Shown: piece after piece, positions 8,417 through 17,333 of the stretch
Numbering within the stretch: position 1 is the stretch's first letter
Layout of the letters: the number at the start of each line of letters is the position of its first letter
Assembly (NCBI RefSeq): GCF_000724625.1
Contig: NZ_CP007139.1
Coordinates: 4,340,001 to 4,404,000 of the forward strand
Origin: Fimbriimonas ginsengisoli Gsoil 348
GTDB taxonomy: Bacteria; Armatimonadota; Fimbriimonadia; Fimbriimonadales; Fimbriimonadaceae
Length of the DNA stretch: 64,000 nt
Direction: 5' to 3'
Program-made: the position numbers and the translations under genes
Notes under the pieces: model-generated
Databases searched by the model: none
Told to the model about the DNA's origin: nothing
The model's input: the letters and a program-made list of their open reading frames with translations, nothing else

Positions 8417-10315
8417 CTAGGCGGGGACGGCGTCGTCTTCCTGCTCGAATGTGCCGTAGTAGTACGGGGTGTGGCTTTCGAACTCGCCCGCGCAGGTGTC
8501 GACCATCTTGAAGACCGGCATCACCTTTTGGCGCTCGATCTCTCGAAGTACCTGGAAGATGTATTTGCTCCACCGGGAGGCGGCATGGATGAACTCCATT
8601 TCGGTGGGGAAGTCATCGCGCTTCGGAGCCCCGGCTTCGTCGAGGGCCACCTGCAGTTGCTTTCCGGCCTTCGATAGATCGGGCTCCGTCTCGCTCGTGA
8701 GCGGGTAGAGATCCAGGAAACGCGTCTTAAAGTCTTCTCGGTCCTTGTGCTCGGCGACCCAGCGATTCGATTCGGCGCAGACTCGGTGGTAGGCCCTTAG
8801 CATCGCCGAGTTCGCGCCGAGCAGTTCCAAGATGGAGGGGGAAGGGAAGCCGATGAGGAATGCCTCTTCGATCAACCCGCCAAGATTCTCACCTTCGCCC
8901 AAAGCGTCGCGGGTTTGAACCAGCCGCTTTTCAACCGCCAGAAGGTGGTCGATTTTGCGAAGGAACCACTTGTCGACCCGGCTTAGCCGGTTGACCTCGT
9001 CGACGCCGTATCCGCGGCGCAAACCCTCCGCGAGTGCCCATAGGCGCTCGTCGGTCGGCTTTCGGATGGCGAAGCGAAGCTCCTCATCGGGGAGGGCTTG
9101 CATTTTCGGATGGCGCAGATCCTTTTGCTTGATCTCCAATCCGCGGATCGCCTTCATAAAGGCCGCTTCGAAGGAGCGATCGATCGCCATCACTTCGCCA
9201 GTCGCCTTCATCTGGGTGAAGAGCGATCGATCGGCAGTGGCAAACTTGTCGAATGGCCATCGTGGAATTTTGACCACGACGTAGTCGAGAGCCGGTTCGA
9301 AGCAGGCCTTGGTGGTACCCGTAACCTGGTTTTCGATCTCGTCGAGCGTTTTGCCGACCGCGATCTTCGCTGCCACTCGGGCGATCGGATATCCGGTCGC
9401 CTTGGAGGCGAGGGCGGACGAGCGTGACACGCGCGGGTTGACTTCGATGATGTAGTAGTCGAAGCTGTCGGGGTTGAAGGCGAGCTGCACGTTGCATCCC
9501 CCTTCGATTCCCAGCGCCTGAATGATCTTCAGCGACGCCGTGCGCAGCATGTGGTACTCGATGTCGCTGAGCGTTTGGGAGGGGGCAATCACGATGGAGT
9601 CGCCGGTGTGGACCCCCATCGGATCGAGGTTTTCCATGTTGCAGACGGTGATGCAGTTTCCGTTGGAGTCGCGCATCACCTCGTACTCGACCTCTTTCCA
9701 GCCGAGCAGCGATCGCTCGACCATGATCTGGGAGCGCATCGATAGCTTGAGCCCCTTGCGTCCGGTCTCCCACAGCTCGGTTCGATCGTTGGCGATTCCG
9801 CCTCCGGTGCCGCCCAGGGTGTAGGCGGGACGGATGATGCAAGGGTAGGGAACGACGTCTAGAACGGCTTCGAGCTCCGCCTCGCTCTGGATGATCCAGC
9901 TCTCGGGTACCGGCTCCTTAATCTCGCGCATCAGGGACCGAAAGCTTTCGCGGTCTTCCGCCTTCTTAATCGCGCTAAGTGGCGTTCCGAGCACTTTGAC
10001 GTTGTATTTTTCGAGAATCCCCTCGTCGGCAAGCTGGGTGGCGAGGTTGAGTCCGGTTTGGCCGCCGAGGGTGGGAAGCAGGGCGTCCGGGCGCTCGCGG
10101 GCGATGACCCGCTCGCAGAAATCGACGTTCAACGGCTCGATGTAGAGGAAGTCGGCGACGCCCGGATCGGTCATGATCGTCGCGGGGTTGGAGTTGATCA
10201 GGACCACTTGATGGCCCTCCTCTCTCAGGCTTTTACAGGCCTGGGTGCCCGCGTAGTCGAACTCGGCCGCCTGACCGATGACGATGGGGCCGGAGCCAAT
10301 GACAAGGACCTTCAT
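8417..10315 (-). CDS. carB: carbamoyl-phosphate synthase large subunit, N-terminal half (split CarB)
   Basis: This is the first half of the large subunit of carbamoyl-phosphate synthase, which makes carboxyphosphate and carbamate for arginine and pyrimidine synthesis. It has [18 protein letters not shown] at the start, an ATP-grasp core ([10 protein letters not shown], then [19 protein letters not shown]) and the oligomerisation domain ([23 protein letters not shown]). It stops at 632 residues, where a single-chain CarB of about 1070 residues enters its second ATP-grasp domain; it is longer than the equivalent E. coli segment (about 550). The second half is not encoded nearby. Split CarB is known, for example in Aquifex and Methanocaldococcus, so this is probably a functional subunit. 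Confidence 0.93.
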   Translation of the reverse strand: MKVLVIGSGPIVIGQAAEFDYAGTQACKSLREEGHQVVLINSNPATIMTDPGVADFLYIEPLNVDFCERVIARERPDALLPTLGGQTGLNLATQLADEGILEKYNVKVLGTPLSAIKKAEDRESFRSLMREIKEPVPESWIIQSEAELEAVLDVVPYPCIIRPAYTLGGTGGGIANDRTELWETGRKGLKLSMRSQIMVERSLLGWKEVEYEVMRDSNGNCITVCNMENLDPMGVHTGDSIVIAPSQTLSDIEYHMLRTASLKIIQALGIEGGCNVQLAFNPDSFDYYIIEVNPRVSRSSALASKATGYPIARVAAKIAVGKTLDEIENQVTGTTKACFEPALDYVVVKIPRWPFDKFATADRSLFTQMKATGEVMAIDRSFEAAFMKAIRGLEIKQKDLRHPKMQALPDEELRFAIRKPTDERLWALAEGLRRGYGVDEVNRLSRVDKWFLRKIDHLLAVEKRLVQTRDALGEGENLGGLIEEAFLIGFPSPSILELLGANSAMLRAYHRVCAESNRWVAEHKDREDFKTRFLDLYPLTSETEPDLSKAGKQLQVALDEAGAPKRDDFPTEMEFIHAASRWSKYIFQVLREIERQKVMPVFKMVDTCAGEFESHTPYYYGTFEQEDDAVPA

Positions 10316-10329
10316 TCCAAGGCGACAGT

Positions 10330-11208
10330 CTACCGGACCGGGCCGAGGTGTCCCTTAAGCCAGGTCACGATTTCGTCCATCGCCGCCTGCTCGGGCGGTG
10401 CAAAAAGATTAAGTCCGTGTCGCATCCCTTCCACCATCAGCACCCGGTTTTCTACCCCCAGCGCCGTCAGTCTCTTCGCGGCATCCTCGGATTGGCTGGC
10501 CGGAACGAGCGGGTCGGCCTTCCCTTGAACGAAGAAAGTGGGCGCGGTTGCCTTGCTGGCCGCTTCGATTGGACTCGCCTGTCTCCGGGCGCTCCTATCC
10601 GGCCGGCCCTTTTCGTGCATGAGGGCAGGAACGATTCCGTATTGTTCTCCGGCGGCGGTTAGTGGCGAATTGAGGTCGTGGATCCCGGAAATACTGACGA
10701 CCGTCTGCACCCGGCTGGAGACTCCGCCGATCGGCTTATCCACTGAGCCGAGCCAAAGCGAGAGGTGGCCGCCGGCGCTTACGCCGGCCGCGCCAATCCA
10801 TTTCGGATCGGCTTTCAACTCGCTTGCATGGGACCTTAGGTAGCGGACCGCGGCCTGCACGTCGCGGAGCTCGGTTGGCCAAGCTGCGGCGTTGGCCAGG
10901 GTGTAGTCGGTGGAGGCGGCTAGGAATCCCGCTTTCGCCAAGCTCCGGCCGATCTCGGACATTTGCGAACGATGCCCTCCGACCCACCCGCCGCCATGGA
11001 TGAGCAAGACGATGCGGTGGACCGACTTTTCGGCGGCGGGCTCGTACAAATCCATTGACAGCTGCCGCCCGTCCTCGTTTGTAAAGCTTACGACCCTCGG
11101 AAGCGGGGCATCCATCTTCGGGCCAGAAATCGGCGGCTCCGGGTCGGCGCCCTTACACCCGATAAGACATAGGCAGAGCAGAGCGATAGCAGGGCGCAAG
11201 CGAGTCAT
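10330..11208 (-). CDS. lipoprotein alpha/beta hydrolase (esterase/lipase type)
   Basis: This exported esterase begins with a lipoprotein signal ([12 protein letters not shown], with the Cys as the lipidation site). It carries the hormone-sensitive-lipase-like HGGGW oxyanion motif, the nucleophile in GVSAGG, an acid in [13 protein letters not shown] and the His in MRHGLNLF. The expected location is the outer face of a membrane. The gene lies 5 bases after the STN-domain gene and 14 bases before carB on the same strand, so a transcript may cover all three. The substrate is unknown. Confidence 0.88.
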   Translation of the reverse strand: MTRLRPAIALLCLCLIGCKGADPEPPISGPKMDAPLPRVVSFTNEDGRQLSMDLYEPAAEKSVHRIVLLIHGGGWVGGHRSQMSEIGRSLAKAGFLAASTDYTLANAAAWPTELRDVQAAVRYLRSHASELKADPKWIGAAGVSAGGHLSLWLGSVDKPIGGVSSRVQTVVSISGIHDLNSPLTAAGEQYGIVPALMHEKGRPDRSARRQASPIEAASKATAPTFFVQGKADPLVPASQSEDAAKRLTALGVENRVLMVEGMRHGLNLFAPPEQAAMDEIVTWLKGHLGPVR

Positions 11209-11213
11209 TGTGG

Positions 11214-13328
11214 CTATTGTGGCGGAGGTACGGTTTGGGGAGTGGTCGATTGGTCGCGGATCGTCTTGACAGCCTCGATTCGGGCTCGGTCGACCGCATC
11301 CCGGAAGGCTAATGGAAGATTCTGATAGCTCTCTGATTTGCTTGGGGGGAAGAGCGATTCCGACAGCTCGAAGTCATGGGCGACTCCGGGAGCAAAATCG
11401 ATTCTGAATTTTAGGGTTCGGCTCTTGCCGGTCTGGAAGGCGGTGGTCGCCCGTAACTGACTGGCGCGGCTCTTCTGCGTGGCACTGCCGGCGTCCCCAC
11501 CCAGAATTCGTCCGAATCCGGCGGCGGTTACCGGCGGACCATTCGGCACCAGTCCCGTCGGGCCAGGCCCTAGCGGTACAACAATGGTCTCGACCGTCTC
11601 GCTCACCAACCGGAGCAGGCCGTCGGGCGGCAAACCATTCGGAAGGAGCTCCGTAGGTTCGGGACCGTTCCCCTCCATATCTTGCAACCAGCCTCGCCAG
11701 TAGACCAGGGTGCCGAGCCATCCCTTCGCTGCCTCGGGCAATGAGGAAAACGCGATCGGATGTTCTCGGAGCGCTTGACGCATCTCCGTTGGCAGCAAAC
11801 CGTATAGGCGCAGCTCATCGGTCTTGGTAGTCAGGCTCGAAACGCGACCTCCGCCCGGCAGTAATGCCGAAACGAAGGCGGAGTCCCACGCAATCAGCGG
11901 GTACTCGGAATTCGACCCAGCCACGTAATCGGCCGCGTTTTCGATAGTTAGACCCGACGATTCGGAAACGCTTCGGACGAGCTTGCCGGCAGCTCGCCGG
12001 TTGATACGATATGTGCGCTCTAAGCCAATTGGAACGCTCCGAATGAGAATCCAGCCGGGTTCGCGCACCGCCATCTTTGCCTCGTCGAATTGGTCAAGGA
12101 ACTGCGAGGGCTTCGTGGGCTTCTTCCGAGTAGCAGTGTACACATCCAGCGAGAAATCGGAGATATTCGAAATCAGGTTTACGCCGAGCCGGTCGGCGAG
12201 GGCTACGTAGGCCTTTCCGGGAGATATCGCCAAAGGCTCGTACTGCTCTGGGTGAGTGATCTGCGGCAGAAAGCTCCTCAGCAAATCGGCGCGATTAGGC
12301 GCATTCATGTCCTGGCGAGCTCGGGAGATGAGTCTTAGAAATCCCTCGGCCGTCTCATCGCTTGGAAGCGGCGCCTCATTGGGGTCAGGCTTTTTCGAGG
12401 CGGGAGCAGCCGCCACCTTAGCGTCGTCCTTTCCCAGTACGTCCGGTTCGTTTAGCGCAAATTCGGCGTTCTGAACTTCCTTACCTTTCGAATCCAAAAC
12501 CGAAAGTTTCATCGTTAGCGCGGCACTCTCGGATTCGGTGGTATCGATTGCCAGATTGACTTTGAACTGCTCCGGAAGAGGAGATCCCATGACGGCCGCC
12601 TCACCCTCCTTCGCGATTTGTTCATTGACCAATGGTAGAACCAGCCGATCCCAGATTCTCTGTTCGATCACGTATCGCTGGATTGCCGCCTGTGAACTTA
12701 AGGGAAGGGATCGCTGCATCAACGTTGGGTGATCGGAGTACACGATCCTAGCCGGAGTAGGTAGGTCGATCCAGTCATTTGGGGGGATCGATTCAAGGAT
12801 GCGGTAGAGGGCTCGGGTAGCGGGGGCATCGATAGTGTCGGGCCGGCCGGGAAAATCCCCGGTCTTGCCGCTCTCCATTCCCTTTTCCCACTGCTCCATT
12901 TGCTTTTGAAACGCGGCATCTCCCTCCAGAGCCCGTCTCGCCTCGCGGTCATCATAAACCGGGTGCTTTCTGAACTCTTCATGGAAGGTCACCAGTGCGG
13001 CCTGGAATTGTCTCCTTCGGCTGGCGGTTCGCTCATCTCGCTCCTGCTTTTCGATCTTCATTGACGGCACGAGCTTTCGGATTCCTCCGCTCACTTGCCA
13101 CTCGCCTCCGGATACCAAGGCAACTCGGCTAAGAAGATCGTCCACCGGAACGTCCTTCACGCGGAGGCAAAGCACCTCGTTTGAAAGGACCGGCGCCGCC
13201 TCGAGCTTGACGCCGCTCTGCTGTGAAATTTCACGTAGAACGGCGGGCAACCCGGCGGCCGGGACGGTCAACGAGATCCGGTCGGCTTGACGAAGCGCGT
13301 GAAGGGCAAGAAGAACCGCAAGCGACAC
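11214..13328 (-). CDS. exported protein with an N-terminal STN-like domain, function unknown
   Basis: The 704-residue product has a short signal peptide (MSLAVLLALHALRQA). It is followed by a region typical of the secretin/TonB N-terminal (STN) fold: ISLTVPAAGLPAVLREIS, SGVKLEAAPVLSNEVL, VKDVPVDDLLSRV. No secretin pore or TonB-receptor barrel follows. The remaining residues have no motif I recognise; they include a charged linker and a C-terminal Gly/Pro/Thr-rich stretch. Such STN proteins are common as orphan envelope proteins in this type of genome. It is divergent from exonuclease III across 51 bases. Confidence 0.7.
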   Translation of the reverse strand: MSLAVLLALHALRQADRISLTVPAAGLPAVLREISQQSGVKLEAAPVLSNEVLCLRVKDVPVDDLLSRVALVSGGEWQVSGGIRKLVPSMKIEKQERDERTASRRRQFQAALVTFHEEFRKHPVYDDREARRALEGDAAFQKQMEQWEKGMESGKTGDFPGRPDTIDAPATRALYRILESIPPNDWIDLPTPARIVYSDHPTLMQRSLPLSSQAAIQRYVIEQRIWDRLVLPLVNEQIAKEGEAAVMGSPLPEQFKVNLAIDTTESESAALTMKLSVLDSKGKEVQNAEFALNEPDVLGKDDAKVAAAPASKKPDPNEAPLPSDETAEGFLRLISRARQDMNAPNRADLLRSFLPQITHPEQYEPLAISPGKAYVALADRLGVNLISNISDFSLDVYTATRKKPTKPSQFLDQFDEAKMAVREPGWILIRSVPIGLERTYRINRRAAGKLVRSVSESSGLTIENAADYVAGSNSEYPLIAWDSAFVSALLPGGGRVSSLTTKTDELRLYGLLPTEMRQALREHPIAFSSLPEAAKGWLGTLVYWRGWLQDMEGNGPEPTELLPNGLPPDGLLRLVSETVETIVVPLGPGPTGLVPNGPPVTAAGFGRILGGDAGSATQKSRASQLRATTAFQTGKSRTLKFRIDFAPGVAHDFELSESLFPPSKSESYQNLPLAFRDAVDRARIEAVKTIRDQSTTPQTVPPPQ

Positions 13329-13379
13329 AATCTCAGGACGAGATACAGGCCCGCTTAGTTACCTGTCAAAATCGGCGAG

Positions 13380-14153
13380 ATGAAGGTCGTCACCTATAAC
13401 GCTGCTTCGATTCGCGCCCGGATGCCGCTGCTGGTCGAGTGGTTAGCCGAGAACGAGCCGGACGTCGTTGCGATTCAGGAGACCAAGGTAGAGGACGATA
13501 AGTTTCCAGTCGAGCCGCTCGCCGACCTCGGCTACGAAGTCGCTTTCCACGGTCAGAAGTCGTGGAACGGAGTAGCGACGCTTAGCCGCCGACCGATCGT
13601 CAATTCTCGGTTCGGCTTCGGCGACGAGCTGATGCCGAACGACGCGCGCGTACTGACCTGCGAAATCGACGGCGTGACCTACATCAACACTTACGTGCCG
13701 AACGGCAACACGGTGGGATCCGACAAATTCGAGTACAAGCTCCGCTGGCTAGACCGGTTTCGGCAGTACCTCGACCAAAACTTCCGCACCGACGACCCCC
13801 TCGTCTGGCTAGGCGACATCAATGTCGCTCCCACTCCCGACGACGTTTACGACAGCAAGCGGTTCTACGGCGGCGTCGGCCACCATCCGGACGAGTTTTC
13901 CCGCCTCTCTAAAATCGTCGATTTCGGGCTCACCGACGTCTTCCGCAAGTTCGTGCAGGGCCCCGGCCACTACACCTTTTGGGACTTCACCCTCCCGCGC
14001 GGCGTGGATCGCAACCTCGGTTGGCGCATCGACCATATCTATGCCACGGAGCCGCTGGCACGGCTTTGCACCGACTGCGTCATCGATAAAGCCGCCCGCC
14101 AACTGGAGCGTCCCAGCGATCATACGTTCCTTACCGCCACCTTCGATATGTAA
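13380..14153 (+). CDS. xth: exodeoxyribonuclease III
   Basis: This is an AP endonuclease / 3'-5' exonuclease of the ExoIII family, 257 residues, acting in base-excision repair. Visible motifs are VVTYNAASIRARMP (metal-side Asn), VVAIQETK (metal-binding Glu), WLGDINVAPTPDDVYD (catalytic Asp and Asn), WRIDHIYA and a C-terminal PSDHTFL carrying the catalytic His. Length and motif order match the family. The start codon at 13380 follows a weak GGCGAG ribosome site. Confidence 0.95.
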   Translation: MKVVTYNAASIRARMPLLVEWLAENEPDVVAIQETKVEDDKFPVEPLADLGYEVAFHGQKSWNGVATLSRRPIVNSRFGFGDELMPNDARVLTCEIDGVTYINTYVPNGNTVGSDKFEYKLRWLDRFRQYLDQNFRTDDPLVWLGDINVAPTPDDVYDSKRFYGGVGHHPDEFSRLSKIVDFGLTDVFRKFVQGPGHYTFWDFTLPRGVDRNLGWRIDHIYATEPLARLCTDCVIDKAARQLERPSDHTFLTATFDM

Positions 14154-14195
14154 GCAGGGCAGGGAACCGGGCTGAACTGTAGACGCTCCGATAGG

Positions 14196-14486
14196 GTGAT
14201 GAGCGTTATTTCCTCTCCCCCATACCCGACCCGGATTCAAGCCGAGCAAGTAGCGGGCCTCCTCGTTCAGCAGGGGCTCCCAATGGAGAATATCTTCATT
14301 CGCGACGAGGTCCCAGCGTACGGGCTGAATCTCGGAGCCGGGGTTCCGACCGAGGCGATCGATGCCATGGTCAACGAGCACGACGATGAGGTTCGGCCGG
14401 CCGGAGCCGTCGGCGGTTACGTCGTCGAAGTGGAAACGGGCGGCGATGCTCTCAACGAGCGCGTCGCTCAAGAGGCATTCGGTTAG
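14196..14486 (+). CDS. small hypothetical protein
   Basis: This is a 96-residue acidic protein without signal peptide or membrane segment. The N-terminal half (YPTRIQAEQVAGLLVQQGL) resembles the beta-alpha beginning of small stress or flavin-associated proteins, in which an alternating index of a residue pair is followed by an amphipathic helix. I cannot name the family. It may start at the GTG 14196 or the immediately following ATG 14199. It lies 42 bases after the exonuclease III gene. Confidence 0.6.
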   Translation: MMSVISSPPYPTRIQAEQVAGLLVQQGLPMENIFIRDEVPAYGLNLGAGVPTEAIDAMVNEHDDEVRPAGAVGGYVVEVETGGDALNERVAQEAFG

Positions 14487-14705
14487 CCGTCGCTATCGGC
14501 ATCTTCACCGTCGGTCGTCCCCGTAGAATCGGCATTCCGTCGTTAGTTGTCCGAGGAACGACTCTGATGAAGTACTGGAACTTCGGTGGTGTAAGAGCGA
14601 GGGCGGCAAGAACGGCGAGCATAATAAACCCTTTGCATTAGCAGTGCGAAGGGGCGGCTGGGGAGTTCAGTCGTTATCGGAAAACTTCCTTCCGCCCTGT
14701 TTCCA

Positions 14706-15122
14706 CTACATGACCCGCACGAGATGGACAGGCGGGTCATTGGGCAGCCCCGTGGTGAACGTTAGCTCCCGTCCATCCGGCGAGAGTGAGAAGATTCCGC
14801 TTCTCAAGCTCTCGTCGGTAGGCTTGCGGCCATCGCGATGAGCGTAGATCGCCTCCGCGGCATTTTCCGAAGCGACGTATTCGCCCCGCGCGGTCATCCC
14901 AGGCCCCTTTACGCTGACCCGGCCGTCGCCAGTGAACCGCACGATCCAGTCGTTCGCCACGTAACCTGGCCCCGGCCCCCAATCTCCTTGGAAGCGATTC
15001 GGGGCGGTCTGAGCCATCCTTTGCGGACGCGAGTCTCCGAAGGGCTCGCGAACTTCCTGGCAGCCCGCGAAAATGACAGGAATCAACAGCACGGTGGCAA
15101 ACGGGAGCGCACGCAATAGCAT
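14706..15122 (-). CDS. small lipoprotein of unknown function
   Basis: This 138-residue product has a signal peptide ending in a lipobox (LIPVIFAGC). The mature part contains a beta-rich stretch WIVRFTGDGRVSVKGPGMTARGE followed by FSLSPDGRELTF. That pattern of alternating strands suggests a lipocalin- or META-like small barrel, but no family is recognised. A 219-base stretch without an evident gene separates it from the preceding gene. Confidence 0.65.
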   Translation of the reverse strand: MLLRALPFATVLLIPVIFAGCQEVREPFGDSRPQRMAQTAPNRFQGDWGPGPGYVANDWIVRFTGDGRVSVKGPGMTARGEYVASENAAEAIYAHRDGRKPTDESLRSGIFSLSPDGRELTFTTGLPNDPPVHLVRVM

Positions 15123-15183
15123 CCTGCCCCTTAGGAGTGTGTCGCTTGTTAAGTTTGTTCCACGGCATCCGGTCCGAAAAGCG

Positions 15184-15606
15184 CTACTCTTCGTCGCCCA
15201 CCCAACGCAGATACCGGCGCATCGGGCCGGTGGAGAGCAAGGTGAACCACCATCGGTCGGCTGTTACCAGCTTCGTCCGTTCTCGCATCGCCAGGGCGAA
15301 ATAGACCGACTCGTTGAAAGTGCGCGCCGTCGCGGTCGCAATCTCCAGGGCAGCGGGCGCCAGCTCGCTGGGAGAGACCGTCGTCAGCGGGAGTCGCCGG
15401 AGATTGGCTAACACCTTGTGAGCGTCTTCCCGCTTCATCTCTCCGCTCTTCACCCGTCGCCAAAGGACGGCGCCTACCTGGCCGAAGATCAAATCGGGAA
15501 CCACGACTTCATGGGCGTGGTTCGCCACGCGCAGCGCCTCTTCTGAGAACGCTTCGTGGAAATACCATTTCAGGACGACGCTTGCGTCGACAACGACCCG
15601 ACTCAC
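15184..15606 (-). CDS. VapC-type PIN-domain toxin with atypical active site
   Basis: This is a 140-residue PIN-domain protein, the ribonuclease toxin type of VapBC/FitAB modules. The first acidic residue is in VVVDASVVLKW (Asp7) and the last in LVTADRWW (Asp117). The other two family acids look replaced: the Glu of the usual xxEVANVLW motif is Gln43 in FGQVGAVLW, and the helix that normally reads YDAxYLALA is FNESVYFALA, with Asn98-Glu99. It overlaps the upstream antitoxin gene by four bases (ATGA), so the two are translationally coupled. The toxin may be weak, inactive, or use Glu99. Confidence 0.87.
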   Translation of the reverse strand: MSRVVVDASVVLKWYFHEAFSEEALRVANHAHEVVVPDLIFGQVGAVLWRRVKSGEMKREDAHKVLANLRRLPLTTVSPSELAPAALEIATATARTFNESVYFALAMRERTKLVTADRWWFTLLSTGPMRRYLRWVGDEE

Positions 15607-15821
15607 TTACGCGGAGCCTCGCGTGCAAGCTCGCTGCTATCTGAGTAGGAGCGTCCGGAAAGCGCTTCGCGAATGCGAAGAAGCTCCTCCCAAGGGTCGC
15701 TGGCGGCTTCGCGCAAAATTTCCCGCAACTCCGCCTCCAAGCTCCGCCCGCCGGCTTTCGCCCGCCTTTTGAGGGCGTCAACAATGTTGTCGTCGAGTTG
15801 GCGAATGAGAACCTGAGCCAC
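15603..15821 (-). CDS. FitA/VapB-like ribbon-helix-helix antitoxin
   Basis: This antitoxin is about 72 residues long and begins at a GTG (15821), giving the family start MAQVLIRQLDDNIVDALKRRAK. The ribbon-helix-helix DNA-binding domain is followed by GGRSLEAELREILREA and a C-terminal tail (RSYSDSSELAREAP) expected to wrap the toxin. A longer frame to 15860 exists, but its extra residues do not fit the family. It is the first gene of the pair and presumably represses its own promoter, though no operator was picked out. Confidence 0.85.
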   Translation of the reverse strand: MAQVLIRQLDDNIVDALKRRAKAGGRSLEAELREILREAASDPWEELLRIREALSGRSYSDSSELAREAPRK

Positions 15822-15869
15822 GATAGCAAGACGATAACAGAATGCGCTTCGGTTCCGCAACGGTAAAAA

Positions 15870-16916
15870 CTACCGCGCCGCGGTTTGCGCGGCAAACTCG
15901 TCCAAAACCGTCTCAAACTCCGCCACCGTCGAGCAACGGGTAAGGCGGTCTCGGATCTGCGACGCTCCGACCTCCCCCTTGATGTACAGGGGAATTTGAC
16001 CCCGCAACGCCCGACAAGCCCTAAACTCGGCATCGGCAAACGCAGGATTCGATCGGGCTTCTTCGAAGCTCTCCGCGTCCGCCTCGCACGCTACCATCAT
16101 CCGGAGGTGTTCCGTCGCTACCCGAATCCGCTCCGCTAGAGTTGGCGCGGGCATCGGATCCTGGCCCGTCATAGCTCGCTGAATGTCGCGTAAGGCCCAG
16201 GGGTTGGAGATGGCGGCCCGGCCAACCATGACGCCGTCGCATCCGGTTTCGGTGAGCATCTTGAGCGCGTCTTCCGGCTTCTTGACATCGCCATTCCCGA
16301 TGAGCGGCACCCGAACTGCCTCGCGCATGTCTGAGATCAGCTTCCAGTCGGCCTCACCCTCGAACCCTTGCTTGGCAAACCGCGCGTGCAAGGTGATCAT
16401 CCGGGCGCCGGCGTCTTGAAACCTCCGCGCCAAGTCCGGAGCGGCGAAGAGGGAATAGTCCCAACCCGCACGCACCTTTACCGTTACGGGAACTTTGACC
16501 GCTTTCACTACGCTAGCAACGATTCTCTCAGCGAGTTCAGGGTCCTTCAAAAGAGCGGCTCCGGAGCCGGTTTTGCAAACCTTCGGTACCCAACAACCCA
16601 TATTGATATCGACGATATCGGCGCCCATTTCTTCGGCGATGCGAGCGGTCTCCGCCATAACGTCCGGTTCGCCCCCGAAGATCTGAATCCCCATCGGCCG
16701 TTCGCCGGGATGGATCCGCATCTTCCGGAAGGTTTTCGTCGCGCCATAGTGGATTGCCATCGCGCTTACGAACTCGGTGAACATCAGCCCCGGCTGGGCG
16801 ATCCGCTTGGCAATTAGACGGAACGGAAGATTGGTGACGTCCTCCATCGGAGCAAGGAGCAACGGCACCTCGACTGGGATCGAGCCGATTTTGAAGCCGG
16901 GAGAGGGTTGCGACAT
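15870..16916 (-). CDS. dusB: tRNA-dihydrouridine synthase (DusB-like)
   Basis: This FMN-dependent enzyme reduces uridine to dihydrouridine in tRNA D-loops. The TIM-barrel motifs are present: LLLAPMEDVTNLPFR at the start, PMGIQIFGG, ADIVDINMGC with the catalytic Cys, VTVKVRAGWD, ITLHARF, PLIGNGDV and GVMVGRAA for FMN phosphate. Unusually the catalytic motif reads GCWVPKV instead of GCPxxKV. The 348 residues fit the bacterial DusB length. The next gene on this strand starts 17333, and the spacing of only 6 bases suggests ispH, the DCC protein and dusB form one operon. Confidence 0.92.
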   Translation of the reverse strand: MSQPSPGFKIGSIPVEVPLLLAPMEDVTNLPFRLIAKRIAQPGLMFTEFVSAMAIHYGATKTFRKMRIHPGERPMGIQIFGGEPDVMAETARIAEEMGADIVDINMGCWVPKVCKTGSGAALLKDPELAERIVASVVKAVKVPVTVKVRAGWDYSLFAAPDLARRFQDAGARMITLHARFAKQGFEGEADWKLISDMREAVRVPLIGNGDVKKPEDALKMLTETGCDGVMVGRAAISNPWALRDIQRAMTGQDPMPAPTLAERIRVATEHLRMMVACEADAESFEEARSNPAFADAEFRACRALRGQIPLYIKGEVGASQIRDRLTRCSTVAEFETVLDEFAAQTAAR

Positions 16917-16922
16917 GGCGAA

Positions 16923-17333
16923 TTACGGAAGAAACAAGGCCCTCTCGGCGGGAGTGGGCAGGCGGCAAGAATCTTTCTTGCCGAACCAGCGATAGCGGTT
17001 CTTCGCTACCAAGCGGTAGCCCCAGTCGCGAAGCGGGCGCGGGATCACCATGCCCAGGGCGCCGAGGAAGCCGTAGAATCCGCCGAGGTGGCGCAAGACC
17101 CCCAGGGCGGCGGACGAGCGGACGTGCTTGCCTCGGTCGTCGACGAGCACCACGGTCGACAGTCCCTCTTCGTTTGCGTATTCGGCGACAATCTGTTTTG
17201 CCGTGTCGCCCTGCAGCGACGAATATCGGAAGCGCCGTGCCTTATCGTGACGGATAACCCAATCGACGGAGGCGTTGCACAGGTTGCAGACCCCGTCGAA
17301 GAACAAGGTTGGATGATCTAATGCGGGGATCAT
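16923..17333 (-). CDS. DCC-family thiol-disulfide oxidoreductase-like protein (DUF393)
   Basis: This 136-residue protein has the hallmark of the family near its N-terminus, FFDGVCNLCNASVDWVIRHD, containing a CxxC pair. It is followed by FRYSSLQGD and a C-terminal RPLRDWGYRLVAKNRYRWFG. Family members are described as predicted thiol-disulfide oxidoreductases. The chosen ATG at 17333 overlaps the ispH stop as ATGA, indicating translational coupling; the longer frame to 17642 runs antisense-like through ispH and is not credible. Confidence 0.88.
   Translation of the reverse strand: MIPALDHPTLFFDGVCNLCNASVDWVIRHDKARRFRYSSLQGDTAKQIVAEYANEEGLSTVVLVDDRGKHVRSSAALGVLRHLGGFYGFLGALGMVIPRPLRDWGYRLVAKNRYRWFGKKDSCRLPTPAERALFLP

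Noticed and set aside
14543-14740. Small minus-strand frame of 65 codons
   Set aside because: Cys/Arg/Ser-rich composition and no ribosome site; it overlaps the end of the lipoprotein gene.
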